Positions 1-8,788 are shown, counted from the first letter of the stretch. The stretch: DNA of 64,000 nt from Streptomyces albofaciens JCM 4342 (GCF_008634025.1 NZ_PDCM01000001.1:1602001-1666000), one strand, 5' to 3'. The notes: a model not told the origin generated them from the letters alone. Program-made: numbers and translations.

Positions 1-666
1 GTCGATCAGCCCGAGCCCCGTACTGAACGGCACCTTGACCAGGTTGACGATCAGGAAGAACCACGCGGCCGTGCCCAGGAAACCGAGCATCGTGAAACCG
101 GCGGAAAGCAGATAGAGCGACATGGCGGGGCCACCGGCGTTGGCGACCATCGTGCCGAAACCGGCGATCAGCCCGAAGACCAGGACACGGCCGTGCTGGG
201 CGCGAGGAGCCGAGGTGCCGGGGAAGGCCGTGCCGCGGTCCGTACGTGCGCGGTCTTCCGGCGCGCCTACTGCATCTGCCCCGCCGCCGCTCGCCGTACG
301 CGTCCTTCGGCGCTGCCACAAGTGGTGCGCAACAATCGTCAACAGCAGTACGCCGATGGCGCGACGCATGGCTGCGTCGTCGACGTGGGCCACGAACACC
401 GCGCCCAGCAGCACGCCCACGGCCACCGAGGGCAGCAGGCGGAGTAGCGCGGACCAGTCGGCGTGCCGCCGGTAAGCGCTTACCGCCAGCACGTCGCCCA
501 CGAGAAGCAGCGGCAGCAGCGCCCCCGTGGATTGTTTCGCGGGCAGTACGGCCGCGAAGACGGAGACGCTGATGGCACCGACGCCGCTGACGGCCGTCTT
601 GGAGACGCCGACGAGCAGGGCGGCCGCCACCAGCGCGCCGAACTGGAGGACGCCCGGGTCGGTCAC
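1..666 (-). CDS. TauE/SafE family membrane permease (partial, runs off left edge)
   Basis: The visible 222 codons of this leftward gene encode a hydrophobic protein with Gly/Ala/Val-rich helices typical of the sulfite exporter TauE/SafE family. These include an N-terminal helix containing SKTAVSGVGA, a short cytoplasmic loop around residues 112-140 rich in Arg/Thr/Gly, and a later segment FGTMVANAGGPAMSLYLL that is characteristic of the family. The start is a GTG whose GTGA overlaps the stop of the upstream dehydrogenase gene by four bases, so the two are translationally coupled. Family members export small organic or sulfur-containing anions; no substrate can be assigned. The C-terminal part lies outside the window. 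Confidence 0.85.
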   Translation of the reverse strand, partial: MTDPGVLQFGALVAAALLVGVSKTAVSGVGAISVSVFAAVLPAKQSTGALLPLLLVGDVLAVSAYRRHADWSALLRLLPSVAVGVLLGAVFVAHVDDAAMRRAIGVLLLTIVAHHLWQRRRTRTASGGGADAVGAPEDRARTDRGTAFPGTSAPRAQHGRVLVFGLIAGFGTMVANAGGPAMSLYLLSAGFTMLGFLGTAAWFFLIVNLVKVPFSTGLGLID

Positions 667-1778
667 ATGCCAGAAGCGTGGGCACGGACGGCGCCTGAGG
701 AATGCACCGTGTCCGCAGGGCGCGCGACGCCTGAAGTGCGCGAGGCTCCAGCGGCGTGCGCGCCGGCCTCGCCCCCGGCGATACGTACGTCCGCGACCCG
801 CACCGGCTCGCCGGTGCGACGGGAGCGGTCACACGCCTCGGCGATGTACAGCGCCTCCAGGGCTTCGGCGGGCGAACACGGGCTCTCCGCGCGGCCGGCG
901 GCCACGTCCACGAAGGCGCCCAGTTCGGTGACGTACGCGTCGTGGAAGCGTTCCATGAACGTCGTGTACGGGGCGGACCGCTGCCAGGAGACGTGCGGTT
1001 CGGCACTCGGCAGCGGGGCACGGTCGTCGAGTCCGACGATTCGCGCCCCCTTGGAGCCGCAGACCTCCAGGCGGACGTCGTGGCCCGCGCCGTTGTAGCG
1101 GGTGGCGGTGACGGTGGCCAGCGTGTCGTCGTCGAAGCGCAGCAGTGCGGCGCAGGTGTCCACGTCGTCGCCGTCGGCGAAGAAGGGCGCGCCCCGGTTG
1201 GCGCCCTGGGCGTACACGGAGACCACTTCGCGGCCGGTGAGCCAGCGCAGGATGTCGAAGTCGTGGATGCTGCAGTCGCGGAAGAGCCCGCCGGACGTGG
1301 GGATGTAGACCGCGGGCGGCGGCGACTGGTCGCTGGTGCAGGCGCGCAGGGTGTGTACCCAGCCGAGGTCGCCCGACCGCAGAGCGTCCCTGGCCGCTTG
1401 GTAGCCGCGGTCGAAGCGCCGCTGGAAGCCGATCTGTACGGGGACGGAACCGGACTCGGCGCGTTCCACGACGGCGACCGTGCCGGGAACGTCCAGTGCC
1501 ACCGGCTTCTCGCAGAAGACCGGCACCTCGGCGTCCAGCGCCTGGTGGATCAGCTCGGCGTGCGCGCTGGTCGCGGCGGTGATCACGACGCCGTCCAGGC
1601 CGTCCGCGTACATCTGGGGAAGGGTTTCGGCGGCCTCGACGCCGAGCGTGTCCGCGAGGACGCGGGCGCGGGCGGCGTCGGCATCGGCGACGACGATGCG
1701 GTCCACGCCGGGGACGGACTTCAGCGTCTCGGCGTGGAACGCTCCGATGCGTCCGGTGCCGATCAGGCCGATCTTCAT
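663..1778 (-). CDS. Gfo/Idh/MocA dehydrogenase, inositol 2-dehydrogenase-like (second copy)
   Basis: This 371-residue NAD(P)-dependent oxidoreductase has an N-terminal Rossmann fold (GTGRIG, residues 7-12), the substrate-site EKP motif (residues 90-92) and the catalytic-region pattern DCSIHD (D168, H172, D173). A Shine-Dalgarno AGGAG lies seven bases before the ATG at 1778; an in-frame start 35 codons upstream would add only a low-complexity leader and was not used. The C-terminal 40 or so residues are Ala/Gly-rich and probably disordered. The family oxidises inositols and related sugars, and the neighbourhood supports a role on inositol or an isomer such as scyllo- or chiro-inositol. It is a paralogue of the iolG at 6684-7703 and is coupled to the TauE-type permease. 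Confidence 0.85.
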   Translation of the reverse strand: MKIGLIGTGRIGAFHAETLKSVPGVDRIVVADADAARARVLADTLGVEAAETLPQMYADGLDGVVITAATSAHAELIHQALDAEVPVFCEKPVALDVPGTVAVVERAESGSVPVQIGFQRRFDRGYQAARDALRSGDLGWVHTLRACTSDQSPPPAVYIPTSGGLFRDCSIHDFDILRWLTGREVVSVYAQGANRGAPFFADGDDVDTCAALLRFDDDTLATVTATRYNGAGHDVRLEVCGSKGARIVGLDDRAPLPSAEPHVSWQRSAPYTTFMERFHDAYVTELGAFVDVAAGRAESPCSPAEALEALYIAEACDRSRRTGEPVRVADVRIAGGEAGAHAAGASRTSGVARPADTVHSSGAVRAHASGM

Positions 1779-2007
1779 GTGGCAACTCCTGTCGTTTGGG
1801 GGCGGGGGCGAGAGCCGGGGGAGAACTGGAATGGTCGGAGCGTCGTGGAGAGGCGCGAAGGTGGCGGTGGAACGTTTCCGCACCTGAGCGGCGGATGGGC
1901 GAACGGGAACGGGTGAGGCGGTGTCACATCGCTCCGCGGACGCGGCATCGAGATCGGGACCGGGGTCGGGATCGACGACGCTCTCTTGGGCTCCGCCGCA
2001 GAGTGCA

Positions 2008-2041
2008 TGTCAGGATGTTTGTATGTCAATACCTGTTGTCA
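2008..2041 (-). promoter_or_regulatory. AT-rich promoter/operator island with three TGTCA repeats
   Basis: TGTCA occurs three times on the plus strand (2008-2012, 2024-2028, 2037-2041). Read leftward, the middle copy forms a perfect -35 box TTGACA (2029-2024). No clear -10 box is seen at normal spacing, so the promoter call is tentative. The spacing and low GC in a very GC-rich context suggest a repressor-binding region for the leftward dehydrogenase/TauE operon. Confidence 0.4.
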
Positions 2042-2093
2042 GGGTAGGGCGGAGACAGGCGGGTGCGCAGGCGGCCGGGGGCGTGTCGCGGCG

Positions 2094-2123
2094 CGAGCCC
2101 GTGACGCATGCGCCACGGGCTCG
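2094..2123 (-). terminator. Hairpin downstream of panE-like gene
   Basis: A perfect 10-bp inverted repeat (arms 2094-2103 and 2114-2123, 10-nt loop) lies 36 bp beyond the stop codon of the leftward panE-like gene. There is no T-tract, which is common for Streptomyces terminators. Confidence 0.5.
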
Positions 2124-2158
2124 GTCTCGTCTGGCCGGAGTGAGGGTTCGGCCTGTGC

Positions 2159-3109
2159 TTACGGGTTGGCGAGCTGGGCGGCGTCCGCGTCCTTGCCCGC
2201 CCGGATGTCGCGGTCGACGGCGCGCAGGAGGGTGAGGAGCATGCCGTTGAGAGGCGTGGGAATTCCGTGGCGTTCTCCGGCGCGTACCACGGCGCCCGTG
2301 ATGTGTTCGTGCTCCAGGGGGCGGCCTGCCAAGCGGTCGTAGAGCATCGACGAGCCGCCGTCCGCCGGAACCAGTCCGTACATTTCCAGTACGCGGTCGG
2401 TGTCGGCGTCGTGGATGTCCGCGCCCTCGGCCCGCGCCACGGCGGCGGCTTCGCGCAGGATGTCGCGGGTGAGCGCGGCCATGCCGGGATCGGTGAAGAT
2501 GCCCATGCGCTGCTGGAGGAGGGCGGTGAGCGGGTTGGCCGCGAGGTTGGTGAAAAGCTTTCGCCAGGCGGTCGTCGTGAAGTCCGGCACGGGCACGACC
2601 TTGAGGCGGTCCGTGGTGAACAGCTCCGCGAGGCGGGCGGCCGTCGGACCGTCGGGAACGTGAATCTCGTTGCCCGCATAGTGCCGGACGTGCCCGGGGG
2701 CGGTGCACTCGGCCGATGCGTAGATGACCGCGGGCAGAATGTCCGTACCGTCGGGGGTGTGCGGGGCGACGCGTTCGGTGTGGTCGATGCCGTTCTGCAG
2801 TACGACGACGACCGTGCCGGGGTGACAGAGCCGGTGCAGCCAGCCGGCGGTACCGGCGGTGTCCTGGGCCTTGGTGGTCAGGAACACCCAGTCCGCGGGG
2901 CCGGCCGTTTCCGGGTCGACGGCGAAGCGTACGGCGGCGTCGAGGGTTTCGCCGTCCGTTTCGAGCGTGAGCCGGTTCAGCGGAGTGCGCAGGCACAGGG
3001 TGACGTCGTGTCCCGCCCGGTGGGCGAGCGTCGCCACGAATCCACCGATGGCGCCGCCGCCGATCACGGCGATGCGGTGGGGTGTGGAGGGTGCGGCTAT
3101 CGGCGGCAT
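2159..3109 (-). CDS. 2-dehydropantoate 2-reductase (ApbA/PanE) family oxidoreductase
   Basis: The 316-residue protein has the NADP-binding GGGAIGG loop at residues 17-23, the TTK motif (K80) and the C-terminal-domain signature KLFTNLAANPLTAL with K184 and N188/N192 at the positions of the catalytic Lys and Asn of ketopantoate reductases. Length is normal for the family (about 300). Family members reduce 2-ketopantoate to pantoate for CoA synthesis, but many paralogues act on other 2-keto acids. The place beside an inositol cluster does not decide between these. A TAGGCT box sits six bases upstream of the ATG and there is no Shine-Dalgarno sequence, so the message may be leaderless. Confidence 0.85.
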   Translation of the reverse strand: MPPIAAPSTPHRIAVIGGGAIGGFVATLAHRAGHDVTLCLRTPLNRLTLETDGETLDAAVRFAVDPETAGPADWVFLTTKAQDTAGTAGWLHRLCHPGTVVVVLQNGIDHTERVAPHTPDGTDILPAVIYASAECTAPGHVRHYAGNEIHVPDGPTAARLAELFTTDRLKVVPVPDFTTTAWRKLFTNLAANPLTALLQQRMGIFTDPGMAALTRDILREAAAVARAEGADIHDADTDRVLEMYGLVPADGGSSMLYDRLAGRPLEHEHITGAVVRAGERHGIPTPLNGMLLTLLRAVDRDIRAGKDADAAQLANP

Positions 3110-3121
3110 ACACCGAGCCTA
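3110..3121 (-). promoter_or_regulatory. Predicted -10 box of panE-like gene (leaderless start)
   Basis: On the minus strand TAGGCT (3121-3116) matches TANNNT and is followed by six bases and then the ATG at 3109. This places the transcription start at or one base from the A of ATG. No -35 consensus was recognised. Confidence 0.4.
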
Positions 3122-3144
3122 AGAGGTCGGGTGGCGGTTGCGGA

Positions 3145-3171
3145 GGCCCCGCGCACTGGCTGCGCGGGGCC
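3145..3171 (-). terminator. Hairpin downstream of the small HTH gene
   Basis: A perfect 11-bp inverted repeat (arms 3145-3155 and 3161-3171, loop of five) follows the leftward HTH gene after 15 bp and precedes the panE-like start, so the two genes are probably separate transcription units. Confidence 0.6.
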
Positions 3172-3186
3172 CGGTAGGAGGTGGTG

Positions 3187-3390
3187 TCAGTCCTTGTCGC
3201 GGCGCCCGCCGTGGCCGGGGCGCTGGGCGACCCAGGCCCGGATGGTGTCGGCAAACCAGTACGGTCTCCCGCCTTCCACCAGGTCGGGTTGCGGCAGGAG
3301 GCCGTGCTTGCGGTAGGAGCGCACGGTGTCCGGCTGGACCCGGATGTGTGCGGCGATCTCCTTGTACGACCAGAGTCTGCGGTCGGTCAT
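3187..3390 (-). CDS. Small helix-turn-helix DNA-binding protein (MerR/excisionase-like fold)
   Basis: The 67-residue protein is essentially one winged-helix domain. It has YKEIAAHIRVQPDTVRSYRKHGLLP (written here only as a continuous helix-turn-helix around residues 9-33), followed by an aromatic GRPYWF wing and a basic tail. This layout resembles AlpA/excisionase or the DNA-binding half of MerR proteins. A GGGAGGT Shine-Dalgarno lies about ten bases upstream of the ATG. It stands alone between the sugar permease and the panE-like gene. There is no effector domain, so it may be a DNA-binding accessory factor. It is the only regulator-like gene in the inositol region, but no evidence links it to iol control. 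Confidence 0.75.
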   Translation of the reverse strand: MTDRRLWSYKEIAAHIRVQPDTVRSYRKHGLLPQPDLVEGGRPYWFADTIRAWVAQRPGHGGRRDKD

Positions 3391-3652
3391 AGGTCTTGCA
3401 CCTCCCTCAGCCGCCCGCAGCGACGGCGGGGGAGCCGACGGAAGAACTGCGCGCGGTCTGGTGATCAGTCAGCCTGTGCCCGGTGAACGACTCTGAGTGA
3501 GCAAGGGCGAGGGGCTGTTGATCGGCTGTGACGGAAGACCCGCGTAGTGGTGACAGCTGTGACGTTCGGGGCATCACCGTCACGGGATCCGGAAGATGGG
3601 GGAGGTGAGAGGGGATAAGGATGGGGGTAGGGGTGTAGGCCGTCGGCTGCCT

Positions 3653-5212
3653 TCAGGCTTCCGTTCCTTCGGCCGCTTTTCGCAGTTCGTGTTCCAAGTC
3701 CTCCAGGGCCATGCCTTTGGTCTCCGGCGCGTAGCGCTTGCAGAAGAGCAGGGACAGTACGCACATCAGGCCGAAGACCCAGAACGTCACACCCGCGCCC
3801 ACCGCGTCGAGAAGGACCGGGAAGACCAGCGCCACCGTGAAGTTGACCAGCCACATCACGAACACCGCGGCGCCCATGGCCAGGCCGCGCACCTTGAGCG
3901 GGAACATCTCTGCGAGCAGCAGCCAGACACCGGTGTTCAAGGTGGCCTGCATGAAGCCCATGTAGAGGACCATCAGGGCGAGCACGAGACAACTGACGCC
4001 GGTGGATTTCGGAAGGTGGAAGGACGCGCCCAGCAAGGCCAGTGAGACGGCCATTCCGGAGAGGCCGGTGAGCAGCATCGGCCGCCGCCCGACCTTGTCG
4101 ATCAGCGACATCCCGATCGCGGTGGCGATGACGGAGATGGCGCCCACCGCGATGGTGGCGGTGATCGCCGCGTTGGTGCCCAGCCCCGTGGATTGCAGGA
4201 TCTTGGGCGCGAAGTAGATGACGGCGTTGACTCCGGTGATCTGCTGGACGATCGCCAGCCCGACACCGATGAGGAGGATGCGCCGTACCCAAGGGGTACG
4301 CAGTTCCTGCCAGGCGCCGCGCTGCGCCTCGGCTTCCAGCGCACGCGCCTGGTTGATGCGGCTCAGCTCCCCCTCGACCTCGTCGGCGGGCAGCGTGCGC
4401 CGCAGCACGCGCGCCGCCTGTTCCGTACGGCCCTTGCTGATGTACCAGCGCGGCGTGTCGGGCAGGAAGAAGAGCCCGGTGAACAGGGCGACCGCGGGCA
4501 GCGCCGCGAGACCGAGCATCCAGCGCCAGGCTTCCCACTGGGCGAGGACGGCGTTGATGAGGTACGCCAGCAGCTGGCCGCTGACGATCATCAGGGAGTT
4601 GAAGGAGACCAGCCGGCCGCGGATGTGCGGCGGTGCTATCTCCGAGAGGTACAACGGTGTGATCACCGAGGCACTGCCCACCGCCAGGCCCAAGGCGAAG
4701 CGCGCCACGACCATGAAGGGAACGGTGGGCGCGAGCGCCACCGCCAGGGCGCCGCCGATGAACACCGCGCCCGCCCACAGCAGCGAGTTTCGCCGGCCCA
4801 GCAGGTCCGACATCCGCCCGCCGGCCAGCGATCCGAAGGCCGCGCCGATCAGCAGGGCGCTGGTGATGACGCCCTCGCCGAGCGAGGTGAGACCGAAGTG
4901 CCGTTCCATGTAGGGGAGCGCGCCGGAGACGACGCCGGTGTCATAACCGAACAGGGCTCCGCCGAGCGCGGCGATGGCGGCGATGGCGAGGATGAAGCGT
5001 TTGGCGTTCCGGCCAGAGGAGGGAGGTGAGGGGGTGGAAGCCGGTGGGGAAGAGGCGTCGGCGGGGGATGCGGATGTACGGACATTTGCGTTGCCCTCCG
5101 CGGCCGAACGCGTGGCGTCCGGGCCGCCCGGCCCGCCCGACTCGCGTGCCCCGTCCGCTCCCTCCGCCCCATCTGCGGAGGTCGCCGATCTGCTCGGTGC
5201 GGCCATCGTCAT
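3653..5212 (-). CDS. MFS sugar porter family transporter, probable inositol/sugar:H+ symporter
   Basis: A 519-residue, 12-helix major facilitator of the sugar porter family. Seen are the helix-1 motif GYDTGVVSGALPY, the loop 2-3 GRR motif, the central PDTPRWYISKG motif (normally PESPRWL), QQITGVNAVIYF in helix 7 and the C-terminal PETKG signature. The first 55 or so residues are a Ser/Pro/Gly-rich extension not expected in the family. The ATG at 5212 overlaps the stop of the iolH-like gene (ATGA), which fixes the start and shows coupling. The iolG-iolH-permease order argues that it imports myo-inositol (IolT-like function). Other sugars are possible because the family is broad. Confidence 0.88.
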   Translation of the reverse strand: MTMAAPSRSATSADGAEGADGARESGGPGGPDATRSAAEGNANVRTSASPADASSPPASTPSPPSSGRNAKRFILAIAAIAALGGALFGYDTGVVSGALPYMERHFGLTSLGEGVITSALLIGAAFGSLAGGRMSDLLGRRNSLLWAGAVFIGGALAVALAPTVPFMVVARFALGLAVGSASVITPLYLSEIAPPHIRGRLVSFNSLMIVSGQLLAYLINAVLAQWEAWRWMLGLAALPAVALFTGLFFLPDTPRWYISKGRTEQAARVLRRTLPADEVEGELSRINQARALEAEAQRGAWQELRTPWVRRILLIGVGLAIVQQITGVNAVIYFAPKILQSTGLGTNAAITATIAVGAISVIATAIGMSLIDKVGRRPMLLTGLSGMAVSLALLGASFHLPKSTGVSCLVLALMVLYMGFMQATLNTGVWLLLAEMFPLKVRGLAMGAAVFVMWLVNFTVALVFPVLLDAVGAGVTFWVFGLMCVLSLLFCKRYAPETKGMALEDLEHELRKAAEGTEA

Positions 5213-6072
5213 CGGCTCCAGTTCTTCTTGACGTACGTGTCGATCTGCTCGCGCATGAAGCGGGCCGACTCCTTCGCGCGCTCCTCCCATGCGAACACGG
5301 AGGAGACGAGAGTGCCGTCGAAGCCGTTGGCGGCCAGTTCGCGGAAGAGCTCGTCGAAGTCCACCTCGCCCTGCCCGATGTCCAGGTGCTGGTGGACGCG
5401 TACGGCCGAGCCGGGAGGGTTGACGATGTAGCGCAGGCCGGACGAGGCGGTGTGGTCGAAGGTGTCGGCGAGGTGGACCGCGGTGGTCAGCCCGCCGGCG
5501 CGCCCGAGGATGCCCGGGGCGTCGTTTCCCTGGTGGAAGGTGTGCGGCGCGCAGTACAGGAAGGAGACCAGTGGGGAATTGATGCCGCGGATCATGTCGA
5601 CGGCGGCGTGCCCGTCCTCGATGAAGTCGTCCGGGTGCGGTTCGAGCGCGAGCGTGATGCCCTCGCGCTCGAAGACCGGCAGCAGTTCCTCCAGCGACCG
5701 CCAGAACTGGCCCTCGCTGCGGTCCGCCCGCTCCGGACGGCCGTTGAACTCCGAGTTCATGGCGTCGACGCCGAGGTCGGCGGTGATCTGGATGGCGCGT
5801 TTCCAGTAGCGGACGGCGGCCTGCCGCTCGTCTTCGTCCGGTGAGGACCACTTGTACAGGGGGAGCACGGAGGAGATGCCGACGCCCGCCGCGGACAGTT
5901 CCCTGCGGAACCGGCGGACGGTGGCGTCGTCGATGCGCGGGTGGAGGAAGAACGGGTTCACGTCGTCGCGTGGCGACAGCTCGATCCACTCGTAGCCCAG
6001 CTCGGCCACCAGGGCGGGGAGTTCGAGCAGCGGTACGTCGCGGAACATGTACGGGTCGAGAGCGATCTTCAC
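5209..6072 (-). CDS. Sugar phosphate isomerase/epimerase-type TIM barrel, IolH-like
   Basis: The 287-residue protein belongs to the xylose-isomerase-like TIM-barrel superfamily (AP endonuclease 2 type). Glu/Asp/His residues at strand ends, such as ALEPHPDD and VHLADTFDH, look like the divalent-metal site. It starts with a GTG (MKIALDPYMF). The Shine-Dalgarno (GGAAGG) is about 11 bases away and weak. The gene is coupled to the permease. From memory, actinobacterial iol clusters carry iolG-iolH-permease in this order, which favours IolH. The exact reaction of IolH is not settled, and an IolE/IolI-type activity cannot be excluded from sequence alone. Confidence 0.65.
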   Translation of the reverse strand: MKIALDPYMFRDVPLLELPALVAELGYEWIELSPRDDVNPFFLHPRIDDATVRRFRRELSAAGVGISSVLPLYKWSSPDEDERQAAVRYWKRAIQITADLGVDAMNSEFNGRPERADRSEGQFWRSLEELLPVFEREGITLALEPHPDDFIEDGHAAVDMIRGINSPLVSFLYCAPHTFHQGNDAPGILGRAGGLTTAVHLADTFDHTASSGLRYIVNPPGSAVRVHQHLDIGQGEVDFDELFRELAANGFDGTLVSSVFAWEERAKESARFMREQIDTYVKKNWSR

Positions 6073-6683
6073 GAGGGGGAGACCTTCCGAGGGGGATCTA
6101 CCGGGGGGATCTACCGGGGGGATCTACCGAGGGGGGACCTACCGAGGGGGGCTTTCTGCGGGGAGCTACCAAGGCCAGGCCTGTTGCCAGACCTGTTGAG
6201 GGGAGATCGTTCGAGTGAGGACGCGGGCCGCGGCCCGCGTCCCGGACGGAGGCGGGGCGGAGACGGAACGGAGGCGGGGCGGAGACGGAACGGAGGCGGT
6301 ACGCGAGCGGCAACTCCGCTCGGTCCGTCCGAACGGCAGCTCGGACACCGACCACCTCGCAAAGGCGGCATACCGGTCACGTCACCAAGACGGCCAACCA
6401 GCCGTACGGCAGCACTGCACACCAGCACGGCGCCCCGGCCATAGGGCAGCACGGCACACCGAGAGAGAAGCGAGCCGGCGCGTCAGCCGTAACAAGAGCC
6501 GACATGCCGCCCGACGAGCGGAACAGTTCACCGGCCCTGACACAAATCGAACGCAGTCGCAGTCGCAGTCGCAGCCGCAGCCGCAGTCGGAACCGCCCCC
6601 CGCGGTAGCAGCCCCAGCCCCCGCCGCGGGCTCAGCGACCAGTCCGTCGTCGTTTCATCCCCGCTGTTTCATCCGCCGTCGTT
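6073..6683. repeat. 611-bp gap with short tandem repeats
   Basis: No gene is seen between iolG and the iolH-like gene. A G-rich array with a unit of about 14 bp (GGGGGATCTACC core, four to five copies) lies just upstream of the iolH-like start (6089-6155). A 22-bp unit is repeated about 2.5 times at 6246-6299, and a GTCGCA/GCCGCA hexamer run lies at 6550-6590. The G-rich array lies in the presumed leader of the iolH-permease operon. Confidence 0.7.
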
Positions 6684-7703
6684 TCAGCGGTACAGCGCGG
6701 GCCGCTCCACCAGCTCGACTTCGACGCGCTCGCCGGTGACCTGGGCCCGTACGCCCGCCTCGCACACGGCGGCCGCCGCGTAGCCGTCCCAGCAGCTCGG
6801 ACCCTCGACCTGCCCGCGCCGTGTGGCGTCCACCCAGCGCTGTACCTGCCGGTCGTACGCTTCCTCGAAGCGTTCCACGAAGCCCGGGGTGATCGAGCCG
6901 CCCCACTTGCCGGCCGCGTTGACGAACACTCCGTGGTCGTCGCCGATCCGGGCGGTGCCGCCCTCGCAGACGGCCTCGCAGCCGACCTGGTAGCCGAAGC
7001 CGCAGTTGACGAACAGCTCGGTGTCCACGATCTGCCCGGCCGCGGTCTCGAAGAGGATGAGCTGCGGGTCGCTCAGGCCTTCGGGCGCGTGGCCGGTCGG
7101 GGCAGGGCGCAGCACGCGTACGGCGGTGATCTCCTCGTCCAGCAGCCAGCGCGTCACGTCGATCTCGTGGACGACCGAGTCGTGGATCATCATGGCGTTG
7201 GTGAAGCCGGGCGGTGTGTCGGCGTTGCGGTGCTTGTTGTGCAGCATCAGGGGACGGCCGTACGCGCCCTGGTCGAGCAGGGCCTTGAGCTTGAGGTAGT
7301 CGGCGTCGTACCGGCGCATGAAGCCGACCTGCACCCGTCGGCGCCCCAGCCGCTGTTCGGCTTCCAGGACGCGCAGCGCGGAGGCCGGGTCGGGGGTGAG
7401 CGGTTTTTCGCACAGCACCGGGAGGTCGCGCGCGAACGCGGCGAGCAGGGCGTCCTCGTGGGCCGCGCCCGGTGAGGCGATCAGTACGGCGTCGACGCCC
7501 GGGTCCGCCATGGCGGCGGCCGGGTCGGTGTGGGGGGTGCAGCCCTCGATGCCGTCGGCGACGCGCTTGGCGCGGTCCGCGTCGATGTCGACGACGGCCG
7601 CCACCCGCGCGCCGCTGATGACGTCGTTGAGGCGGCGTACGTGGTCGGCGCCCATGCGGCCGGTGCCGATGACCGCGACGCCGAGTGTTGCGTACTGGCT
7701 CAT
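6684..7703 (-). CDS. iolG: Inositol 2-dehydrogenase
   Basis: This 339-residue Gfo/Idh/MocA enzyme carries the NAD-binding GTGRMG (residues 13-18), the EKP motif (E99, K100, P101) and the catalytic triad region [10 protein letters not shown] (H174, D175, H179). IolG oxidises myo-inositol to 2-keto-myo-inositol (scyllo-inosose) with NAD, the first step of the pathway. An AAGGAG Shine-Dalgarno precedes the ATG, and the gene follows iolE after only 33 bp, so iolE-iolG form one transcript. Length is close to the family norm of about 340. A second, more distant paralogue lies at 663-1778. Confidence 0.92.
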   Translation of the reverse strand: MSQYATLGVAVIGTGRMGADHVRRLNDVISGARVAAVVDIDADRAKRVADGIEGCTPHTDPAAAMADPGVDAVLIASPGAAHEDALLAAFARDLPVLCEKPLTPDPASALRVLEAEQRLGRRRVQVGFMRRYDADYLKLKALLDQGAYGRPLMLHNKHRNADTPPGFTNAMMIHDSVVHEIDVTRWLLDEEITAVRVLRPAPTGHAPEGLSDPQLILFETAAGQIVDTELFVNCGFGYQVGCEAVCEGGTARIGDDHGVFVNAAGKWGGSITPGFVERFEEAYDRQVQRWVDATRRGQVEGPSCWDGYAAAAVCEAGVRAQVTGERVEVELVERPALYR

Positions 7704-7736
7704 GTGGCAGAACTCCTTGCTCCGTACGGGAGGTTC

Positions 7737-8657
7737 TCAGGCGCCGCAGGAGCGCAGGAAGCGGCGGGTGCGTCGGGCGATCGGCAGGGGCTGGTCGGCG
7801 GGGCAGGGGTACATGTCCTGCTCGACGATGGCGAAGAGGTCCACGTCCAGTTCCTGGGCGGCCTCCAGGACGGGCGGCAGCGCGGGCACGCCGAGCGGCG
7901 GTTCGCACATCACGCCCTGCCGGACCGCGGGCCCGAAGGGCGTGCCCTTCGCGACGACGTCGGCGAGGATGTCCGGGTCGACCTGCTTGAGGTGGAGGTA
8001 GCCGATCCGTTCGCCGTAGGTCTTGATGAGCTTGACGCTGTCGCCGCCGCAGTACGCGTAGTGCCCGGTGTCCAGGCACAGGTTGACCAGGGACGAGTCG
8101 GTGCCGTCGAGGAAGCGCTCGACGTGTTCCTCGGTGTCGATGTGGGTGTCGGCGTGCGGGTGCACGACGATGTCGAGGCCGAATTCCTCGCGTACCTGCT
8201 TGCCCAGCCGTTCCATGCCGCTGTTCAGGTGGTGCCACTGTTCGGTGGTCAGTTCGCGCGGCTCCAGTTCCTCGGCGGTCTTGTCGTCGCGCCAGAAGGA
8301 GGGGATGACCACGAGGTGTTTGGCGTTCATCGCCCGGGTGAGGGTGGCGACCTCGCTGACGTGTGCCCAGGTCTTGTCCCATACGTCCGGGCCGTGGTGC
8401 AGCGAGGTGAAGATGGTGCCGGCCGAGACCTTCAGCTCGCGTTGGCCGAGTTCCGCGTGGAGGACGGCCGGGTCGGTGGGCAGATAGCCGTACGGGCCGA
8501 GTTCGATCCATTCGTACTGGGCCTCGGCGACCTCGTCCAGGAAGCGCCGCCAGGGGACCTGCTGGTCGTCGTCGGGGAACCAGACTCCCCAGGAGTCGGG
8601 GGCCGATCCGATGCGCAGGCGGTCGAGAACGCGCGGGACGGCATGGGGAACGGACAT
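7737..8657 (-). CDS. iolE: Inosose dehydratase (2-keto-myo-inositol dehydratase), TIM barrel
   Basis: The 306-residue protein starts its fold with IGSAPDSWGVWFP and ends the barrel with FAIVEQDMYPC, patterns I associate with actinobacterial IolE-type proteins of the xylose-isomerase-like superfamily. His/Glu/Asp clusters (VVHPHADTHID, CLDTGHYAYCGG) fit a metal site. IolE removes water from scyllo-inosose to give the diketone substrate of IolD. The ATG at 8657 has a GGAGAG Shine-Dalgarno and the gene leads the leftward iolE-iolG transcript, divergent from iolC. A related IolI isomerase role is the main alternative. Confidence 0.82.
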   Translation of the reverse strand: MSVPHAVPRVLDRLRIGSAPDSWGVWFPDDDQQVPWRRFLDEVAEAQYEWIELGPYGYLPTDPAVLHAELGQRELKVSAGTIFTSLHHGPDVWDKTWAHVSEVATLTRAMNAKHLVVIPSFWRDDKTAEELEPRELTTEQWHHLNSGMERLGKQVREEFGLDIVVHPHADTHIDTEEHVERFLDGTDSSLVNLCLDTGHYAYCGGDSVKLIKTYGERIGYLHLKQVDPDILADVVAKGTPFGPAVRQGVMCEPPLGVPALPPVLEAAQELDVDLFAIVEQDMYPCPADQPLPIARRTRRFLRSCGA

Positions 8658-8744
8658 GCTGCGGCTCTCCTCTCGCCGGTCGACGGTGACCGGGAAGGCG
8701 CGGGGCTGGGTTGTGGGGCACAGCCTCCATCCCGGTCAGGAGAG

Positions 8745-8788
8745 TGTCAAGACTTCGTCCTGACATAAGGACTTAAGGACTTTGTGAC
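8745..8788 (-). promoter_or_regulatory. iolE promoter/operator region
   Basis: On the minus strand AGGACGAAGTCTTGACA (8761-8745) ends in a perfect -35 TTGACA. It matches 15 of 17 positions of the motif in front of iolC. Upstream lie an inverted repeat GTCCT/AGGAC (8757-8772) and two direct copies of AAGGACTT (8767-8783). No clear -10 was found at 17-18 bp. This is probably the binding site of the unseen iol regulator. Confidence 0.55.

Larger units (their letters stand above)
1779..2158. other. 380-bp gap with promoter of the second dehydrogenase gene
   Basis: No convincing gene is present. The gap contains a terminator-like hairpin for the panE-like gene (2094-2123) and an AT-richer island around 2005-2045 that probably holds the leftward promoter and operator of the dehydrogenase/TauE pair. 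Confidence 0.6.

Noticed and set aside
3187..3390. Small HTH gene as excisionase of an integrated element
   Set aside because: No integrase, att repeats or other mobile genes are nearby. The fold alone does not show mobility.
5213..5989. Upstream extension of the MFS transporter frame to 5989
   Set aside because: The extension overlaps the iolH-like gene completely. The ATGA overlap at 5212 gives the natural start.
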